From positions 1 through 56,124 of the forward strand of contig CALXUY010000084.1 in assembly GCA_944391805.1 (NCBI GenBank): a stretch of 56,124 nt of DNA, written 5' to 3'. The DNA is from an uncultured Clostridia bacterium (lineage in GTDB: Bacteria; Bacillota; Clostridia; Oscillospirales; CAG-272). This document shows positions 9,320 through 17,410 of this stretch, piece by piece. The notes under the pieces were generated by a model. That model made no database searches, was not told the origin of the DNA, and saw nothing but the letters and a program-made list of their open reading frames with translations. Each line of letters opens with the position of its first letter. Position 1 is the stretch's first letter. Position numbers and translations under genes: made by a program.

Positions 9320-10198
9320 TCAGCAACCGCTCAATTTGGGTATGATCTCGCGGCTGATGAGCTGTTTTTGATCGGGGGTGAGCGTGCCGAAGGGCCTGCG
9401 GCAGACGCCGAAGTCAAAGCCGAGCTGATTGAGGATTTCCTTTTCGGCCTGCATCACCCCCACCCTGCAGAGAACCCGGATGATCCGGTTTGCCTCCTGC
9501 TGCATGGCATAGGCCTTTTCCTTGTCTCCGTTCCGGAAGTGCTCCTGAATGGCCGCGAACCGGTCCGCCATAAAGTTGTAGGTGCTCCCGATTCCGCCGT
9601 CGGCCCCCATGGAGAGCCCGGCAAGGAACATCTCGTCGTAGCCGTTGTAGATGATTTTGTCCGGGAACGCGCTCTTGCAGCACTGCATTGTAAAGAAATC
9701 GCTTGAGGTATGCTTGATGCCCATGATGCGATCATCCCTGAGAAATGCGCTGAGCTGTTCGAATGTCAGGTTCACCCCCGAGTTTGCCGGAAAGTTGTAT
9801 ACCAGCATCGGAAGGCCGACACGCTCCGCAAGACGGAAATAGTAGCTCCGGATCTCCTCAAAGGAAAATTTGTAGTAGAACGGAGCCACGGAGGAAACCG
9901 CGTCGTAGCCAAGTGCAGCCGCGTATTCTCCGAGCGCCTCCGCCTCCTTTTCGCAAAGGCACCCGATATGTGCAATGAGCGTCTGCTCCGGCGCCGCTTC
10001 GCGCACAATGCGGAAAACGGTTTTTCTTTCCTCGGCCGTCATTAAAAACGCCTCTGCGGTGCTGCCGCTGACATAGAAGCCTCTCACGCCCATCCGGATA
10101 TTGAAGGCCACCAGCTCCTTGAGAACCTTTTCGTTGACACGATCGTTTTGATCAAATGGTGTAAGTAGCGCTGTGAATATACCGTCGAATTGTTTCAT
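9320..10198 (-). CDS. nanA: N-acetylneuraminate lyase
   Basis: A 292-residue class I aldolase of the DapA/NanA family, giving pyruvate and N-acetylmannosamine from sialic acid. The key features stand at NanA positions: GSTAE at 45-49 (pyruvate carboxylate loop), Tyr134 in LVYNFPANSG, and the Schiff-base Lys162 in MGIKHTSSD. The first residues, MKQFDGIFTALLTPF, are typical. AAGGAGGG precedes this ATG by about ten bases; an earlier in-frame start at 10234 would run through the promoter and is rejected. It heads an operon with two sialidase-like genes, which supports sialic acid over dihydrodipicolinate or another 2-keto acid as substrate. No nanE, nanK or nagA is seen in the window. Confidence 0.88.
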   Translation of the reverse strand: MKQFDGIFTALLTPFDQNDRVNEKVLKELVAFNIRMGVRGFYVSGSTAEAFLMTAEERKTVFRIVREAAPEQTLIAHIGCLCEKEAEALGEYAAALGYDAVSSVAPFYYKFSFEEIRSYYFRLAERVGLPMLVYNFPANSGVNLTFEQLSAFLRDDRIMGIKHTSSDFFTMQCCKSAFPDKIIYNGYDEMFLAGLSMGADGGIGSTYNFMADRFAAIQEHFRNGDKEKAYAMQQEANRIIRVLCRVGVMQAEKEILNQLGFDFGVCRRPFGTLTPDQKQLISREIIPKLSGC

Positions 10199-10222
10199 GT
10201 GTTCAAATCCCTCCTTTTCATA

Positions 10223-10228
10223 ATTATA
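10223..10228 (-). promoter_or_regulatory. Extended -10 element of the nan operon
   Basis: On the minus strand TGGTATAAT lies about 25 bases before the nanA start, giving a TGn-extended -10. No good -35 hexamer lies 16-18 bases ahead, which fits a promoter needing an activator such as the divergent AraC protein. The activation is inferred. Confidence 0.6.
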
Positions 10229-10257
10229 CCACATCCCAAAGACAAAGAATAGGGTAA

Positions 10258-10310
10258 ATCTTGCTTAATTTTTGTCCGATCTTGCTTTTTTGCCGAAAAT
10301 ATGATACAAT
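10258..10310 (+). promoter_or_regulatory. AraC promoter with 21-bp-spaced direct repeats
   Basis: ATCTTGCTT occurs at 10258-10266 and again at 10279-10287, 21 bases apart, which places both on one face of the helix as AraC family half sites often are. The second repeat includes the -35 TTGCTT (10282-10287); TACAAT (10305-10310) follows after 17 bases. The same ATCTTGCTT stands at the -35 of the second AraC gene at 28686. Autoregulation is inferred. Confidence 0.6.
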
Positions 10311-10374
10311 ATGAGTCAGAAAACACAAACAAATTTGTCAATTCGCTCGAAGCCGCATTTTTGGAGGCACTAAA

Positions 10375-11148
10375 ATGGACTATACCCTGTATTACCGTCA
10401 GGTTGGAATATCCGAGGATTTGGACTACAACAAGCATCACTCCCACGATGACGCCATTGAAATCATTCAGATTCTCAGCGGAACGGGACGGATCCTGCTT
10501 GGAGATCGCCTCGGAACCTTCAAGCCTGGGGATTTGTACATCATCGATTCCAATGTCATTCATTCCACAGCTCCCGACCTCCCTGAGAGCTATGAGAGAA
10601 ACAAGCTACTCTTTAACAAAATGCTGCTCCTACGCCTGCTCAACCAAAAGGTTCCCGCGTCGCTCACCCGCTATTGCTCGAATACCGAAAATCAGACGCT
10701 TTCGGAGCTGTTTACGTCCGTTTCCGAAAAGCTGAACGCCGACGAGCCGCCTCTGCTGATCCTTTCGGACATTCTCAAGCTCCTGAACTTTTGTTTTTAT
10801 AATCCCGACGAGCATTTTGTCACCAGCAAAAGTCTCTCGGCGGAGGTGATGGATTATATCGGGCAGAATCTCTCCGGTGAACTCTCGTTGGATTCCATTG
10901 CAAAGGTCATGCACATCTCCAAATATTACCTCTGCCATTGCTTCAAAAAAGAGACCGGGCTGACGCTCGGCACCTATATCCACACCATGCGCTTTTTGCT
11001 TGCCAAGCAACTGCTGGTTTCCACCAATGATACCATTGCTTCCATCGCGGTCCGAATCGGCTTCAATGATACCGCAGCATTCAGCAAAGCGTTTATTCAG
11101 GAAAACAAAATGGCTCCAACGGCATACCGCAGCATTTACAGGCAGTAA
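10375..11148 (+). CDS. AraC family regulator of the sialidase/nanA operon
   Basis: A 257-residue regulator. The N-terminal half is a cupin-like sensing domain (KHHSHDDAIEIIQIL, then GDLYIIDSNVIHS). The C-terminal about 100 residues are the double helix-turn-helix of AraC: LSLDSIAKVMHISKYYLCHC, then IASIAVRIGFNDTAAFSKAF and the family end P-x-x-Y-R. GGAGG lies seven bases before the ATG. It is transcribed away from nanA, with 176 bases between the starts, and most likely controls that operon in response to a sugar or intermediate. A hairpin at 11176-11202 follows the stop. Confidence 0.9.
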   Translation: MDYTLYYRQVGISEDLDYNKHHSHDDAIEIIQILSGTGRILLGDRLGTFKPGDLYIIDSNVIHSTAPDLPESYERNKLLFNKMLLLRLLNQKVPASLTRYCSNTENQTLSELFTSVSEKLNADEPPLLILSDILKLLNFCFYNPDEHFVTSKSLSAEVMDYIGQNLSGELSLDSIAKVMHISKYYLCHCFKKETGLTLGTYIHTMRFLLAKQLLVSTNDTIASIAVRIGFNDTAAFSKAFIQENKMAPTAYRSIYRQ

Positions 11149-11172
11149 TCTCCGCACGGAAGCAGATGAACC

Positions 11173-11205
11173 AGACCGAGGCAGCCTTGTCGGCTGCCTC
11201 GGTCA
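11173..11205 (+). repeat. 33-bp direct repeat carrying a hairpin, left copy
   Basis: CCGAGGCAGCC (11176-11186) pairs with GGCTGCCTCGG (11192-11202). The full 33 bases recur exactly at 11485-11517, flanking the repeat element. It follows the AraC stop and may act as its transcription terminator, though no T run follows. Confidence 0.85.
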
Positions 11206-11257
11206 CAGACTGTAGACCAAAGCAACGGCTTTCGTCAGATTGATGAAAGTTTTGATC

Positions 11258-11486
11258 AAACTTTTTCAAAAGTTTGCGGGGTCAAGGGCGAGAAGCCCTT
11301 GTCGCCCTCCGCAGAGGGCGAAATCCCCTCATTTGGCGTTTCTTTTGGGCAAACTCTGCGAAGCAGATTTGCGGCTGAGCAACGCGAAGCCTTTGCTTCT
11401 TTCTTTGCGCCTACACGTTCAAAGAAAAAGCGGACGAACGTTTTTGTGCAATTTTTATTTGATATGCCTTTTGTCGACAACCTGAG
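11258..11486 (+). repeat. Interspersed non-coding repeat, copy 2
   Basis: This is the longer relative of 125-311, with the same left end (AAACTTTTTCAAAAGTTTGC), the same GGGCGAG / CGCCCT hairpin and the same TTTCTTTG / CAAAGAAA hairpin near its right end. About 42 extra bases, themselves able to fold, lie in the middle. The tip ends GACTGTAGACC on the left outside it and GTCGACAACC on the right are partly inverted copies. It looks like a MITE-type or RNA-structured element. Confidence 0.8.
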
Positions 11487-11517
11487 ACCGAGGCAGCCTT
11501 GTCGGCTGCCTCGGTCA
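11485..11517 (+). repeat. 33-bp direct repeat carrying a hairpin, right copy
   Basis: An exact copy of 11173-11205. Between 11518 and 11776 I see one further hairpin (AACAGGAGGG at 11566-11575 with CCCTCCTGTT at 11587-11596) and no gene. Confidence 0.85.
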
Positions 11518-11776
11518 TTCACGGTCGTCTTTGCGCCGATCTGAACACGCAAGCAATGCTATATCAACAGGAGGGCCACACTGTGACCCTCCTGTTATCA
11601 TATTGGCAATGTGCCGCCGGGCAGATTCCTCATTGCGGAGCACGGAACATGAGTACTTGTTTTATAACCGCAGACGCTGCATCCCGGCCCTGTCCCGTGC
11701 GATGCTGATGCCGCGTATCCAATCAATCATCGGTTCCCCGCATGCAGCGGCGCAGCGCCCGTCACTGCCACTGCGC

Positions 11777-12319
11777 TTATGTGGTGACCTTTGCCGATAG
11801 CTGCAGCACCATTTGCGCAAAGGCGTGCGTTTCCATCGGAAACCCGCTCACAATCCACGCCTTCATCATACCGATGACGCCGCTGACACAATAAATATAG
11901 GCATAGCGCTCGCTCAGGCTGTCCACATTCCCGGAAACCCGACGGTAACGCTCCATCACTGCCTTGACCAGCTTTTGGTTGAAGCTGTCGCTGTCCCGCA
12001 CCACAATCATGATGCGAAACAACCGCTCGTTCTCCCGCACATAGTCGAAAAAAACCTTCAGCGTGCTCAGAAATTTTTCATCCGAATAAATATCCGGCCG
12101 CTCCGGAGAGCCCGGAAGCTGCGCAAGCACATCGTTCTCAATGTCCAGCATGAGCGCCTCCACGTCCTCATAGTAGGCGTAAAAGGTGGAGCGGTTGACA
12201 TCGGCCGACTGGCATACGTCGGTCACGGTAATTTTGTTCAGCGGATGCTGCTCCAGCAGTTCAAGCAATGCGTCCTTCATCAGCTTTTTTGTCATCCGTA
12301 CCCGTCTGTTATCTGCCAT
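11777..12319 (-). CDS. TetR family transcriptional repressor
   Basis: A 180-residue regulator. The N-terminal helix-turn-helix is clear at about residues 10-55 (MTKKLMKDALLELL, KITVTDVCQSADVNRSTFY, AYYEDVEAL), followed by a helical ligand domain. AAGGAGG lies just before the chosen ATG at 12319; an upstream in-frame start at 12418 would run across the operator and is rejected. It is divergent from the ABC transporter genes and a near-perfect palindrome lies between them. It therefore probably represses itself and the transporter, and lets go when it binds a toxic compound or peptide. The ligand is unknown. Confidence 0.88.
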   Translation of the reverse strand: MADNRRVRMTKKLMKDALLELLEQHPLNKITVTDVCQSADVNRSTFYAYYEDVEALMLDIENDVLAQLPGSPERPDIYSDEKFLSTLKVFFDYVRENERLFRIMIVVRDSDSFNQKLVKAVMERYRRVSGNVDSLSERYAYIYCVSGVIGMMKAWIVSGFPMETHAFAQMVLQLSAKVTT

Positions 12320-12378
12320 AAATCCTCCTTTGCGGTTCGCACACAAAACAGTCACCAAAAATTCAGCATTTCCAACGT

Positions 12379-12417
12379 TGTATATCCAACACATCTTTGT
12401 AATGTGTCGGATACACA
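12379..12417. promoter_or_regulatory. Palindromic operator between TetR and ABC genes
   Basis: TGTATATCCAACACAT (12379-12394) and ATGTGTCGGATACACA (12402-12417) are inverted copies, 14 of 16 bases matching, with seven bases between. It lies 60 bases before the TetR start and 23 bases before the -35 of the ABC promoter. It is the obvious TetR binding site. Confidence 0.75.
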
Positions 12418-12439
12418 CCGTATTTACAAAAACTGATTG

Positions 12440-12468
12440 TTGAAAATCCTACAGTTTGTTGATATAAT
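12440..12468 (+). promoter_or_regulatory. Promoter of the ABC transporter genes
   Basis: TTGAAA (12440-12445), 17 bases, TATAAT (12463-12468). It lies just downstream of the palindrome. Confidence 0.75.
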
Positions 12469-12586
12469 AATATCACAGAAAGTTACAGTTGTCAAGAGGT
12501 TCTCTGATAATTCCGCCCGAGAATGGGAATATTCCGTATACATCCCAAATACTGCGTGGCGGGACAGGAGCCAAAAGGAGGTTGCC

Positions 12587-13294
12587 ATGAGCGGTCATTT
12601 CATTGAATTTGAACAGGTGAAAAAGGAATATCGGTCGGGAGAAGTGCCGGTGGTGGCGCTTCAGGATGCTACCTTTTTCATTGAGCGCGGGGAAATCTGC
12701 GTCATTGTGGGAGAATCCGGCGCCGGTAAAACCACTTTGCTCAACATTCTGGGCGGTATGGACAGCCTGACCTCAGGCAAGGTGACGGTGGACGGTGCCG
12801 AGATTTCCGCCTATAACAAACGCAAGCTGACCGACTACAGGCGATACAACGTGGGATTTGTGTTCCAGTTTTACAACCTGATTCCGAATCTGACCGCGCT
12901 GGAAAATGTGGAAATCGCAGCGCAGCTCAGCCGCGGGGCGTTTTCTCCGGTCGAGGTGCTGAAAAAGGTGGGGCTCGGGGACCGCCTGAAGAACTTTCCT
13001 GCCCAGCTTTCAGGCGGAGAGCAGCAGCGCGTGGCAATTGCCCGGGCGTTGGCCAAAAACCCGAAGCTGCTGCTCTGCGACGAGCCGACCGGAGCGCTGG
13101 ACTACCAGACCGGAAAAACCATTCTCCAGCTTTTGCAGGACACCTGCCGGGATACCGGAATGACAGTCGTCATCATCACGCACAACAAGGCGCTGTGTGC
13201 CATGGCCGACCGGGTGATTCACGTGCGGAGCGGGCGGATTGAGAGCGCCGGGGTCAACGAGGCAGTCACTCCGGTGCAGGAAATCGAGTGGTGA
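12587..13294 (+). CDS. ABC transporter ATPase, MacB/LolD type
   Basis: A 235-residue ATPase. Walker A is GESGAGKTT near residue 44, the Q loop is [18 protein letters not shown], the signature is [15 protein letters not shown] near 140, Walker B is [12 protein letters not shown], and the switch His is in VVIITHN. The PTGALD form and short length place it with the ATPases that serve FtsX-like permeases. AAAAGGAGG lies six bases before this ATG; an earlier in-frame start at 12437 falls inside the promoter. The permease follows after 316 bases. It would power export or resistance, or lipoprotein or peptide release; the substrate is not visible. Confidence 0.92.
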   Translation: MSGHFIEFEQVKKEYRSGEVPVVALQDATFFIERGEICVIVGESGAGKTTLLNILGGMDSLTSGKVTVDGAEISAYNKRKLTDYRRYNVGFVFQFYNLIPNLTALENVEIAAQLSRGAFSPVEVLKKVGLGDRLKNFPAQLSGGEQQRVAIARALAKNPKLLLCDEPTGALDYQTGKTILQLLQDTCRDTGMTVVIITHNKALCAMADRVIHVRSGRIESAGVNEAVTPVQEIEW

Positions 13295-13311
13295 GCCGAA
13301 AGCGCTTTGGG

Positions 13312-13557
13312 GCAGGCAAAGCCACATAAACAAATGGCTGGCTGCAGGAGGGCTTTGCGCCGTCCGCCGGAGGGAATTTGTTTCAAAGTAAAAATTCGTA
13401 TAATCACCCGTTGGTAGCAGTCCCCTTATGGCTTCCTGATGCCGTTTGAAAAATATGAAACGAGCATCGAAACAGACATGCGTAGCTGCGCGAGTTCCAA
13501 AATCCTCCGCAAATGGATGAGACCCGCTTTGGTTTACAGTCTGAGGCTTTGCCCTGC
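13312..13557. repeat. Possible MITE-like element between ATPase and permease
   Basis: The gap 13295-13610 is long for two genes of one transporter. GCAGGCAAAGCC (13312-13323) and GGCTTTGCCCTGC (13545-13557) are inverted copies with one extra base. No ribosome binding site or convincing gene lies between them. Confidence 0.4.
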
Positions 13558-13610
13558 AAATTTCAAAGTCCCATATTGCCCTTTTGTGGCTGCGAAAGGA
13601 ATGGTCCAGA

Positions 13611-16193
13611 ATGATGAAAAAAAAGAACTTTACGCTCAAAACGTTGTTCCGCGGCATCCGCAAATCTCTCGGGCGTTACTTTGCCATCATGGCCATTGTG
13701 GCACTGGGAGTTGGCTTTTTCACCGGTCTGCGCAACGCACAGCCCTCCATGCAGCAAACCGCCGACAGCTATTTTGACGATCTGAACATGTATGATTTTC
13801 AACTGCTCTCCACCCTTGGGCTGACCGAGGAGGATGTTGCTGCCTTTGCCGGTATGGAGGGTATCGAGGCGGCCGAGGGAGGCTTTCAAACCGACGCGCT
13901 GGTGCACCGGGAGGAGGGAGAGGATACGGTGTTCACGCTGCTCTCTCTGCCCGAGCAGATCTCGCTACCCCTGCTGACCGCCGGCCGGATGCCGGAAACC
14001 GACTCCGAGTGCCTTGCCGACTCCAAAGCCTTCAGTGAGGCCGACATCGGCTCCACCATCTATCTGTCCGACGGGAACAGCGAGGAAACGCTGGACGGTT
14101 TGACCCGGCACAGCTATACCATTGTCGGGCTGGTGCAGTCCCCCCGCTACCTCAGCATTGAGCGCGGGAGCAGTTCCTTGGGCAACGGGCAGATCGAGGG
14201 CTTCCTGTATCTGACGGCCTCCTGCTTTACCTCGGAGGTCTACCATGAGCTTCTGCTGCGCTTCGATCTGCCCGGCATGGCCTTTTCGGACGAATATAAA
14301 GCCGCCGTTGCCGCCAAAAGGCCCGCGGTGGAGGCACTGCTGGAGGAGCGTGCCGCATTGCGCTACGAGTCGATTGTCTCGGATGCGGAGCAGCAGATTG
14401 CGGACGCCCGTGCCGCGCTGGAGGAAGCGCGCGGGCTGTACGAGCAAATGCAGTCCGCCGGCGCCTCGGAGGACATTCTCTCGGCTTTGCTCACCCGCAT
14501 CGAGGAGGGGGAAAGCCAGCTTGCCGCGGGAGAGGAGGCGCTGGCCGCAATCCCCTCCCCCGATACCTATGTGCTGGACCTCGGCAGCAACACGGGCTAT
14601 GCCTCGTTCGGCAATGATATTGCCGTGGTCAACGGCATTGCCAACGCCTTTCCGGTTTTCTTCGTCATCATCGCCGCGCTGGTCTGCATCACCACCATGA
14701 CGCGCATGGTGAACGAGGAACGCACTCAGATCGGCACACTGAAGGCGCTGGGCTATTCGGACGCCGCCATCTCGTGCAAGTATCTGCTCTATGCCGTCAG
14801 TTCCGCGCTGCTCGGATGCGTTGCCGGCTATTTTCTCGGTACCGGAGTGATTCCGCAGGTGGTATGGACGACTTATCGCATCAACTATGATTTTGCGGAC
14901 CTGACCTACCACTTCAGCACTGCAATGTACGTCGGATGTATGGCAGTGGCAGCCATCGGCTCGGCAGCGGCCACGCTGTTTGCCTGCCGTGCAGAGCTGG
15001 GCGGCAAGCCTGCCGAACTGATCCGCGCCAAGGCTCCGGCCGTGGGAAAGCGCATTCTGCTCGAGCGCCTCACACCGGTCTGGCGGCGGCTTTCCTTCCT
15101 CAACAAGGTCACCATCCGCAATGCATTCCGATACAAAAAGCGGATGTTTATGATGCTGCTCGGCATCGGAGGCTGTACGGCACTGATTGTGACCGGCTTC
15201 GGGCTGAAGGATTCCATTGCAAACATTCTCGACGATCAGTATGATGAAATTCAGACCTACGATATATCCGTCAGCTTTGACCGGAGCGATGGGACGCAGG
15301 CCGCCATCTCCGAGGAGCTGACCGGGCAGGCTGACCGCTTTGCGTTCGGCTATATGAGCGAGCTTTCCGTCCGGGCGGGAGAGCAATTCCATGACGCCTA
15401 TATCGTTGCCCTCTCTCCCGAGGAGGCAGGCGATTATTTTGATCTGCACAGTGCCAAAGACAGCCTGCCGTATCCCGGTGCGGGAGAAGCCGTCATCAGC
15501 GAAAAGCTGGCGGAGCTGCTCGGCGTTTCGGTCGGCGATCAGATTTCCGTTTCGTTCTCCGGCACCGCCGTCACCCTGACGGTCAGCGGCGTCTGTGAGA
15601 ACTATGTCAATCACTATGTCTACCTCTCCCCCTCCTCTCTGCCGGACGATACGCCAAACACAGCCTTTGTCTCGGTCAAGGACGGGACCGACGCCAATGC
15701 GCTTGCAGCCGGGCTGCGGAGCATCTCCGGCGTCAGCTATGTCACCGTCGTCAGCGAGGAACGGGCGCTCATGGAAAAATCCATGTCCAGCATGAACTAT
15801 ATCGTTCTGCTGGTGCTGATCTGCGCAGGCGCTCTCGCCTTTATCGTGCTCTGCAACCTGACCAACATCAACATCATGGAGCGTATCCGGGAGGTTGCAA
15901 CGGTCAAGGTGCTGGGCTTCCGCTCCCGGGAGACCGCCTCCTATGTCCTGCGGGAAAATCTCTTCCTGTCGGTCACCGGCGCGCTGCTGGGGCTGGGACC
16001 GGGAAAGCTGCTGCATTGGTATGTGATGTCGCAGATTCATGTGGACGCCATGGCCTTTGCCGACCGCATTTCGGTATGGAGCTACCTGATCTCCTTCGGG
16101 ATGACCGTGGTCTTTGCCGTGCTGGCAAATCTGTTCATGCAGATCCGGCTGGAACGGGTGCCGATGGCCGAGTCGCTCAAATCGGTGGAATAA
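13611..16193 (+). CDS. FtsX-like ABC permease
   Basis: An 860-residue permease of the two-FtsX-domain kind. The first transmembrane segment is FAIMAIVALGVGFFTGL, followed by an extracytoplasmic region with a coiled coil (about residues 245-315, DAEQQIADARAALEEARGLY). Three membrane segments follow (from about 340), then a second unit starting at MFMMLLGIGGCTALIVTGFG with its own outer domain and three more segments to the C-terminus, giving eight in all. AAAGGA lies ten bases before the ATG. With the ATPase upstream it should form an exporter or mechanotransmission complex under TetR control. Similar pairs in Firmicutes serve peptide-antibiotic resistance, but nothing here proves that. Confidence 0.9.
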   Translation: MMKKKNFTLKTLFRGIRKSLGRYFAIMAIVALGVGFFTGLRNAQPSMQQTADSYFDDLNMYDFQLLSTLGLTEEDVAAFAGMEGIEAAEGGFQTDALVHREEGEDTVFTLLSLPEQISLPLLTAGRMPETDSECLADSKAFSEADIGSTIYLSDGNSEETLDGLTRHSYTIVGLVQSPRYLSIERGSSSLGNGQIEGFLYLTASCFTSEVYHELLLRFDLPGMAFSDEYKAAVAAKRPAVEALLEERAALRYESIVSDAEQQIADARAALEEARGLYEQMQSAGASEDILSALLTRIEEGESQLAAGEEALAAIPSPDTYVLDLGSNTGYASFGNDIAVVNGIANAFPVFFVIIAALVCITTMTRMVNEERTQIGTLKALGYSDAAISCKYLLYAVSSALLGCVAGYFLGTGVIPQVVWTTYRINYDFADLTYHFSTAMYVGCMAVAAIGSAAATLFACRAELGGKPAELIRAKAPAVGKRILLERLTPVWRRLSFLNKVTIRNAFRYKKRMFMMLLGIGGCTALIVTGFGLKDSIANILDDQYDEIQTYDISVSFDRSDGTQAAISEELTGQADRFAFGYMSELSVRAGEQFHDAYIVALSPEEAGDYFDLHSAKDSLPYPGAGEAVISEKLAELLGVSVGDQISVSFSGTAVTLTVSGVCENYVNHYVYLSPSSLPDDTPNTAFVSVKDGTDANALAAGLRSISGVSYVTVVSEERALMEKSMSSMNYIVLLVLICAGALAFIVLCNLTNINIMERIREVATVKVLGFRSRETASYVLRENLFLSVTGALLGLGPGKLLHWYVMSQIHVDAMAFADRISVWSYLISFGMTVVFAVLANLFMQIRLERVPMAESLKSVE

Positions 16194-16270
16194 CCGGCCC
16201 CCGCGGCTGCTCCGGTACTCTGCCGCCAAGGCCGCCCTGCCGGCCGGTTGGAAGCAAATGTAGGGTGGGC

Positions 16271-16311
16271 CGCCGAAGACCGGCTTTCCCGCACAAATTC
16301 GGCGTTTTTTT
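16271..16311 (+). terminator. Intrinsic terminator after the permease
   Basis: CGCCGAA (16271-16277) pairs with TTCGGCG (16298-16304), followed by seven T. It separates the transporter from yceD. Confidence 0.75.
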
Positions 16312-16353
16312 GCTCAAAACCCGTATTCCGGAGGAAGAAAATCAAAAAAGCTC

Positions 16354-16382
16354 TTGACAAAATCGCAATTTACAGGTATAAT
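16354..16382 (+). promoter_or_regulatory. Consensus promoter of yceD-rpmF
   Basis: TTGACA (16354-16359), 17 bases, TATAAT (16377-16382); both hexamers are perfect, as suits a constitutive ribosomal gene. Confidence 0.9.
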
Positions 16383-16425
16383 AATGAATGTTGTATCTGA
16401 TGTCAGCCGAAAGTGGGGTGAAGCA

Positions 16426-16956
16426 ATGGTTCTGGATATGCGGCCAATGCTGCGCGGCGAGATCAACCGGATCGATTTTGATTTTTCCCTGCCCCTTTCC
16501 CTTCCGGTTGGCGCGGAAATTCCGGGTGACGCGCAGGTTGTGGGTACGGTGACCGATCAGGCCGGGTATATGCATCTGACGCTGACCGCCTCGGTGGACT
16601 ACCGCGCTGCCTGCGCCCGGTGTCTGGAGCCTGTGACCGGCAGCTTTTCGGTCACGCTGGAACGCACGGTTGCCGCACACGAAAGCCTGAGCGAAAAACA
16701 GCTCGAGGAGAATGTGGACGAATACGCCGTCATCGAGGACGGCGGGCTTGGTCTGGACGAGCTGGTTCGCGAGGAGCTGCTGCTCTGCTTTCCGATGCGC
16801 TTTCTGTGCTCCCCCGACTGTCCCGGGCTGTGCCCGAGGTGCGGGAAGCCGCTGCGGCTGGGTGACTGCGGCTGCCCCAAGCACGAGCCGGACCCCCGCC
16901 TTGCCGTGCTGAAGACACTGCTGGATCAGCCGGATGATGGGGATCGGCATCAGTAA
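16426..16956 (+). CDS. yceD: DUF177 protein YceD
   Basis: A 176-residue DUF177 protein. Typical features are CARCLEPV near residue 64 and the Cys-rich C-terminal stretch CSPDCPGLCPRCGKPL with GDCGC after it. YceD is nearly always paired with rpmF and takes part in 23S rRNA or ribosome maturation. The start follows GGGGTGA; a nominal earlier start lies in the -35 element and is rejected. The rpmF gene follows after 57 bases. Confidence 0.9.
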   Translation: MVLDMRPMLRGEINRIDFDFSLPLSLPVGAEIPGDAQVVGTVTDQAGYMHLTLTASVDYRAACARCLEPVTGSFSVTLERTVAAHESLSEKQLEENVDEYAVIEDGGLGLDELVREELLLCFPMRFLCSPDCPGLCPRCGKPLRLGDCGCPKHEPDPRLAVLKTLLDQPDDGDRHQ

Positions 16957-17013
16957 AATCATATTTCGGCACTGCGTCCGTCCCGGACGTGTGTGCAATG
17001 AGGAGGTGTAGAG

Positions 17014-17217
17014 ATGGCAGTACCGAAGAAAAAGGTATCAAAAGCACGCAGAGACAAAAGGCGCTCCAACAACAGCAAGCTCTCGCTGCCCGGCATGGTG
17101 AAATGCTCCAATCCGGCATGCAACGAGTTTGTAAAGAACGGCTGTGTCTGCAAGGCCTGCGGCTTTTACAAGGGCAAAAAGGTGATGGAAGTCAAGGCCG
17201 ACCAGAAAAAGGCCTGA
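17014..17217 (+). CDS. rpmF: 50S ribosomal protein L32
   Basis: A 67-residue L32: MAVPKKKVSKARRDKRRSNN is typical, followed by a zinc-ribbon region CSNPAC...CVCKACG. The first Cys pair is spaced C-x4-C where most relatives have C-x2-C, so the metal site may be altered. GAGGTG lies before the ATG. A strong terminator follows. Confidence 0.95.
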   Translation: MAVPKKKVSKARRDKRRSNNSKLSLPGMVKCSNPACNEFVKNGCVCKACGFYKGKKVMEVKADQKKA

Positions 17218-17230
17218 TTCCCCGCCAAAC

Positions 17231-17270
17231 AAAATCCCCGGGATCGCAAAAGCGATCCCGGGGATTTTGT
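17231..17270 (+). terminator. Intrinsic terminator after rpmF
   Basis: AAAATCCCCGGGATCGC (17231-17247) pairs with GCGATCCCGGGGATTTT (17252-17268) around an AAAA loop. The A/T flanks make it work for both strands, so it can also end the minus operon that stops at 17411. Nothing else is seen in 17271-17410. Confidence 0.9.
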
Positions 17271-17410
17271 TTGCTGCTGCCATTCTCCGCCACCGTCTGC
17301 CGTGTGAGCCGCTCTGCCCTGCCTGAGAAGGCCTGCGGTCCGCAGCGGAACAAATCCATTTGGAAGGAGCCGGCAGACGATGGCTTCCGATTCGGTCAAA
17401 AACTGTCAAA

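Noticed and set aside
13439..13777. A 112-codon plus frame between ATPase and permease
   Set aside because: No ribosome site, and it runs into the permease gene in another frame.
13965..16229. A 754-codon open frame antisense to the FtsX permease
   Set aside because: It mirrors the codon pattern of the permease gene, has no ribosome site and reads as low-complexity Gly/His/Arg sequence.
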